From NCBI RefSeq assembly GCF_040807025.1, contig NC_090952.1, positions 27,153,068 to 27,217,067 of the forward strand: DNA of 64,000 nt, written 5' to 3'. Positions 59,701 through 64,000 of this stretch are shown piece by piece. Position 1 is the first letter of the stretch. The number at the start of each line of letters is the position of its first letter. A program made the translations under genes and the position numbers. The stretch comes from Struthio camelus. Its lineage: Eukaryota > Chordata > Aves > Struthioniformes > Struthionidae. The notes beneath the pieces are model-generated. The model was not told the origin of the DNA, made no database searches, and worked only from the letters and a program-made list of their open reading frames with translations.

Positions 59701-61072
59701 TGCTGATGTTAGTGACTTGAACTTGACCAAGAATTGCCCTTTTTATAATTACAGAAAGAATTATTCAAATCATGAAATAATAAAATTAATTAACCTAGGC
59801 TTTGGACAAAAAAGTCCTGAAAGTCTTGATGGACAGTTAGTCTGAATAAATGTCCTTAAAGCACAGACCCGTGTTTAAAGTTTACCAAAGTCAGCAAAAA
59901 TGGCTTTGAACTTACTCATGGTATTTTAGTATTTCTTACTGTGATCCAAACGGGAACTGACGGCAGAGGAAAAAGGTCTGGACAATTGAGTGACTTTGCA
60001 TCTTCCTAGGAAGGGTCACTATGGGTCTACTGGTTCCTTATGGTTTTCCTAAGAAAAATTAGCTTGACCCTCAGTCTGCAGATGCTTGACCCTGCAGATT
60101 GCAACATGCCATTCAATACACCCCCAAAATCAAGGCCTTGCTAATTATTTAACTTGTAAGTGCTTTGGGGCAAGAACCTTAAGTTCCTTGCCACGTAGTT
60201 AGTATTGCACTAGGCAACCTCTTGGTGCTTTGTATATAAATTAAATCGTAACTGCTATGTTATCCAGGGGGACGTTTCTTGAAGTCCTCCCTTAGTCAAC
60301 ACCTTCCTTTGCATTATTGCAATTTTTGCCAGTTTTGTGAGAACCAAGAAAACTTCCAAATGAAAACAGCTTTATGCATTTCACAGTCTTGCAGTCCTGC
60401 ACAGTTCACATTTGTCTGCACCCAGTGATCGTGCTTCTTTGTGGTAACAATTATTTAAGAAAAATATAGTATTGTGCGAAGTACTGGTTTTTAGGGCCAA
60501 ATTCTTTCTGCATAGCAAAAGCCCCAAATTTTTGCTGCCTCTCACTGAAGCCAGCTTGCGTGACCAGAAGGTGGCCGGGCAGCCGCCACTCAGGTGCCAG
60601 CTGGGCATGGGCAGCATTTCTCATCACAGGAAGGTGGTGTACAGCTTATGTCACGGGCTTGGTGCCTCCAAAGCACGACCTCAGAGTGCTTTCCTAATCC
60701 CCTGCTGTCAGTGGTGGGGTAGTGGGGCTAAACCAACTTTGGTCTATGTCCTCCTGGTTACACCCCATCCTTGTACTCTGCTACTTTGTACCGGCAAAGC
60801 TACTAAACTCTTGGCTGGCCAGCTCAGGATTAGGGCCTGTGTGACTTACACAGTGTAATTTATATTCAGTATTCATAGAAAATTTGCAACCAGAGTATTA
60901 AATCATCATGTTTTTGGTCAATTTTTTTTTCCTTTCACTCGAGCACTCACTGAAATCAGCAGAAGTTTGTCTGAGTAGTCACTCTCAGTGTCCTGGGGGG
61001 AAAAAGCTGGGCCAAAACCTCAAATGACAGAGAATATTTGAAGTCCTTAAAAACACTTCAGGAAGTCCAGCG
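53701..61072. other. Intergenic and downstream of GPR174, no second gene seen
   Basis: A more G+C-rich part (53.7-57.2 kb) gives several frames, the longest 174 codons from 53619, which starts inside the LINE remnant and matches no family. A pyrimidine tract lies at about 57323-57382. From 59.0 to 59.6 kb the DNA is very A/T rich. The 3' untranslated region of GPR174 must run leftward from 61072, but I cannot fix its end. A reverse-strand AATAAA at 59272-59267 is one of several candidates. Confidence 0.5.
57323..57382. repeat. T/C-rich polypyrimidine tract
   Basis: About 60 bases of T runs broken by single C, CC and one GTC. It is low-complexity, with no transposon body attached. Confidence 0.8.
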
Positions 61073-62056
61073 TTAATAGTCAACGATTTGCCCCTTGGGC
61101 TCAGCTCTGGGATGCTTTTTTACATAACTTAGGTTGTGTAGCTGAATACTGTCTTGCAAATCCTGTCTTGAAAGTCGTCTTCTGAACTCATTTGTAGTAA
61201 AGTAGTAGATGACTGGGTCTACGCAGGAATTTAAACTGGCAAGACACAAAGCTACAGCATGAAACACTGATATCACTTTCTGGACACATTCATTCTTAAT
61301 CTTTTTGGTTTTAACAAAGAAATCTAATGGGAAGCTGATATGATAAGGTGCAAAGCAAATCAGAAATACCAGAGCACAGGTGAGAATCATCTTTAAAGCT
61401 TTTTTTTTCTCTCCAAGGTCATGTGAAGCAGAATTTCTCTCTTTTAATGATAAGATAGTCTTCCATGAGCAATATAGAATTATTAGTAGGGGCGTTATGA
61501 ACCCCACCAATTCACCTATTGTCATCATGGCAATGGAGGTGGGAAGGTCAACTTCCTTTACTGGGAGGTCCACAAAACATGTGTTTTTAACATTCTGATG
61601 AAGTCTGAGAAGAGGGAAAGGCAAACAGCCAATGCAGACTACGATCCACCCAGCAATGCTGATGTACACATCACAGATGCGTTTGCAGTCGCTGAATTTG
61701 AATGGGTACATAAGAAACAAAAATCGTCTTACGCTGATGCAAACCAGGAAGTAGATGCTTGCGTACATATTGACATACTTCAGGTAGAAACAAAGCATGC
61801 AGAGACCTCCTCCAAACTCCCATGTTCCAGTCAAGTAGTAGAAAATCCTTAGAGGCAAGGATAAAACCTGTGATAAATCAGCAATGGCTAAATTGATCAT
61901 AAATATTACAGCCCTTTTAGTCTCTTTCATGTAGCCGTAAAAGACCCACAGAGCCAATATATTTCCTATTAGTCCAGGGATCAGAATGAAAGTGTACGTA
62001 ATTGCATAATAAGGTTTGAGGTCTGTATCATTGGAACAGGTTGAACTGTTCGTCAT
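61073..62056 (-). CDS. GPR174: G protein-coupled receptor 174, lysophosphatidylserine receptor
   Basis: This is a complete 327-residue class A GPCR in one exon (human GPR174, 333). GPR174 is a plasma-membrane receptor for lysophosphatidylserine, found mainly on T and B cells, where it restrains activation through G-alpha-s/G12-13 signalling. Visible features are N-terminal sequons at N3 and N9, and seven hydrophobic helices with N32 (TM1) and D60 (TM2). The extracellular disulfide pair is C86/C160. At the end of TM3 the usual DRY is replaced by VRR (109-111). The TM6 motif is FAPYH, and the TM7 motif DPVIY (280-284) stands for NPxxY. Identity over human GPR174 (for example FYGYMKETKRAVIFMINLAIAD) is much higher than to P2RY10. 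The ATG at 62056 is the only start that keeps the short family N-terminus. It is tail-to-tail with ITM2A, as in human. Confidence 0.97.
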   Translation of the reverse strand: MTNSSTCSNDTDLKPYYAITYTFILIPGLIGNILALWVFYGYMKETKRAVIFMINLAIADLSQVLSLPLRIFYYLTGTWEFGGGLCMLCFYLKYVNMYASIYFLVCISVRRFLFLMYPFKFSDCKRICDVYISIAGWIVVCIGCLPFPLLRLHQNVKNTCFVDLPVKEVDLPTSIAMMTIGELVGFITPLLIILYCSWKTILSLKERNSASHDLGEKKKALKMILTCALVFLICFAPYHISFPLDFFVKTKKIKNECVQKVISVFHAVALCLASLNSCVDPVIYYFTTNEFRRRLSRQDLQDSIQLHNLSYVKKHPRAEPKGQIVDY

Positions 62057-62121
62057 GTTTGGTTTTCGGATCTGGACTCGGGTGAGGCAATCCGCAGAGT
62101 TCCCAGCTGTCTTCCAGTTCC

Positions 62122-62123
62122 CT
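62122..62123 (-). other. GPR174: Possible 3' splice site before the GPR174 coding exon
   Basis: On the minus strand, TATTCAGTCCTGCAG ends 66 bases before the GPR174 ATG. Mammalian GPR174 has untranslated upstream exons, so an acceptor here is plausible. The polypyrimidine tract is weak and no matching donor was identified. Confidence 0.35.
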
Positions 62124-64000
62124 GCAGGACTGAATATTTAAGAATAGCAGAATACCTGCACATTTAGCATTGTGTTTGCCCTCTTCCTCCGCTTCCCTCG
62201 CCTTCTGGGATAGGTTTACTTTGTTCTTCATGAAGTCTTCTGCTGTGATAATCGAAATGTGCAAAGTTGGTGGTACAGTATAACATTGTTCTTCACCAGC
62301 TTCCTGCTGGCCAGGTTGTCCAGAGGTTGTCTGTGTTTTAAATAAAAAAGTTTGTATCTCTTTCCACCCTACTGTCTGTATGCAAGGCTTCAGTTACAGG
62401 ATCATTTAGTCCAGTTTTGGGAGGAGCTTGGTTCTGTGGTGAATGACTTAAAAGTCTTGCTTGTGCACTTGACTCATACTCTTTTTCAGAAGTTACTAGC
62501 CCTTAATATAGTCGCTTGCAGCATTAACAGAGTGACGATCCACACGGAGATACATCTTCGTGTGCTGAAGCCCTTGACAGCTTGCCGCTGGAGCTGCACT
62601 TTCTGTCACCTTTCGGGAGGCATTTCAGCCACTTTTCTCAATGCGTGAGTTTGACAGCAGATGCAAGCCTGCAGCTGAAAAACAGAAAACTGTAATTATA
62701 ATGCTGCATGGAGACATGGGTCTTAAAAAGCAAAACATACGTGAAAACTGGCAGGAGAGGAAGGGCTGTTTCTTTAGCAGAAGCCTTTTATTAGTGCTCT
62801 TTGTGGTGGTCATTTCTTCACCCATCTAAGGGAAGGCCCGTGCCTTGCCCACGAGGGTAGGTGCAAAGCTACAGAGGAATAAAACAGAAAGAGAAAATGT
62901 GTTTAACTGCTGTTACAGACCAGCTGTGCGTGCTGCACCCTCAGAACTCATCCCTGCTCCTGTTTACTTTCTATTGGTTTTCTGCAGCAATTCTTTCAAG
63001 CTGTGGATGCCCGACTCTGGCTTTTCCATCTGGAGGTCCCTTTTGCTTCCACTTTCTGTTTTGGTTGCTCCCATTGCTGAGCTGTGCAGCCAGCCCTACA
63101 GACGTGCTGCTGTGAGTGCTGCGCTTGCGTACATCACGCTTACAACGCTGTTAGGATGCTGTCCTCGTGAGTGGAAAAACTGTGCTCCCACCAATGCAGC
63201 CTGAAAGAACATCAGCCCATCTGAGAGTCTTCCTGTCCTAAGAGCTATGCAAAGATTTGCTGCCTTTCAATACACAATAGCCTTACTAATCATCAGCCGA
63301 AACACCGTACTTTAGATTCCCCCTGCTTAAAATAGTAAAGCAAGGCCTACTGTCACCTTCACGATGGCAACATCAGCTACCTTGCTGCCCTGTGTGTCCG
63401 GGAGTCCGCCTGACCCTGCACCCTAGGACTAGCTCTGTGCCACACTCAGCCACCTTCATTTCTTGGTTTGAGCTCTAGCTTTGTGGTTTGCCTCAGGGCT
63501 GGCTATTGGTTTCCCAGTCCTGATCACATTCAACTGCCCTCAACAGGTAATTCATACTGACTCAAACTTGCCATATTACCATTTTTCTCTTATTCCCCTC
63601 AACTTAAAGAAGAAATTAAGGTGGTTTCTGCTGGTCTGTCACAAAAGAAGTGAGCCAGAAAATCGAATTATACCTGTTCTTTCCAGAAAAGTCTTTCAGA
63701 AGGTGCCCACAATCGCCACAGCTATAACCAACCAAGAATTGCGAGATCTGAAGACCCTTTTCATTGCAAAGCTCCCACATAAGGAACTGGTGATTAGCTT
63801 TAGCGTGTCTTGCCGAAAAGAGGGAGCGCTACTTTTCAACCAGATGAACTAAGAGGAATACATAATTAGAATAGATATTCGTAACAAATCTCTGAGATCT
63901 GGGGCTATGACTACATTGCAGAAAGAAGTCTTTTTGTAAATGAGTAATATTAATCTGAGAAATTAACTTTTGCCATGAATTAGTACTACAGTTCTGAAAG
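62124..64000. other. Upstream DNA of GPR174, no coding exon seen
   Basis: The stretch lies 5' of GPR174 and presumably contains intron or promoter sequence of that gene. Frames of 60-123 codons on the plus strand (for example 62845-63204 and 63481-63852) have no recognisable domain. No repeat of note was seen. Confidence 0.5.

Overview
This window is vertebrate nuclear DNA, almost certainly from a bird. The diagnostic repeats are CR1 LINE 3' ends: several carry the CR1 tail that reads 'cacagaatggttgaggttgg' on the reverse orientation. There are no Alu, L1 or other mammalian repeats. The two protein-coding genes recognised, ITM2A and GPR174, are neighbours on human Xq21.1. From memory, the same block lies on chicken chromosome 4. 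The species cannot be named from the sequence.

Layout: 1-1.1 kb is a very CpG-rich island at the window edge with no recognisable coding exon. From about 1.1 to 30.5 kb is mostly non-coding DNA. It holds two small CpG-rich patches (7.2-7.4 kb and 7.8-7.95 kb), four CR1 copies, a G-rich minisatellite at 24 kb, and two weak minus-strand exon candidates (23.5 and 26.7 kb). From 30.5 to 31.4 kb is the CpG-island promoter of ITM2A. The ITM2A gene runs on the plus strand from its ATG at 30873 to its stop at 40391. It has six coding exons that join to an intact 251-residue frame, and a likely poly(A) signal at 41348. From 41.4 to 61 kb is a second gene-poor stretch with one short young CR1 piece and one old CR1-like remnant at 52.9-53.7 kb. 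GPR174 lies on the minus strand as one intact 327-residue coding exon (62056 down to 61073). The remaining 1.9 kb is its upstream DNA.

ITM2A is a BRICHOS-family type II membrane protein and GPR174 a lysophosphatidylserine-type GPCR. Both families are known from lymphocytes, but they are not an operon or a physical system. Their tail-to-tail arrangement is old synteny. If human order holds, TBX22 should lie to the left of this window on the minus strand, and the CpG island at the left edge might belong to it; no T-box exon is visible here.

I did not find a convincing new biological system. The best leads are a possible alternative last exon in ITM2A intron 5, a palindromic ZNF143/THAP11-like promoter motif, a perfect 26-bp palindrome in ITM2A intron 1, and the two unassigned minus-strand exon candidates.
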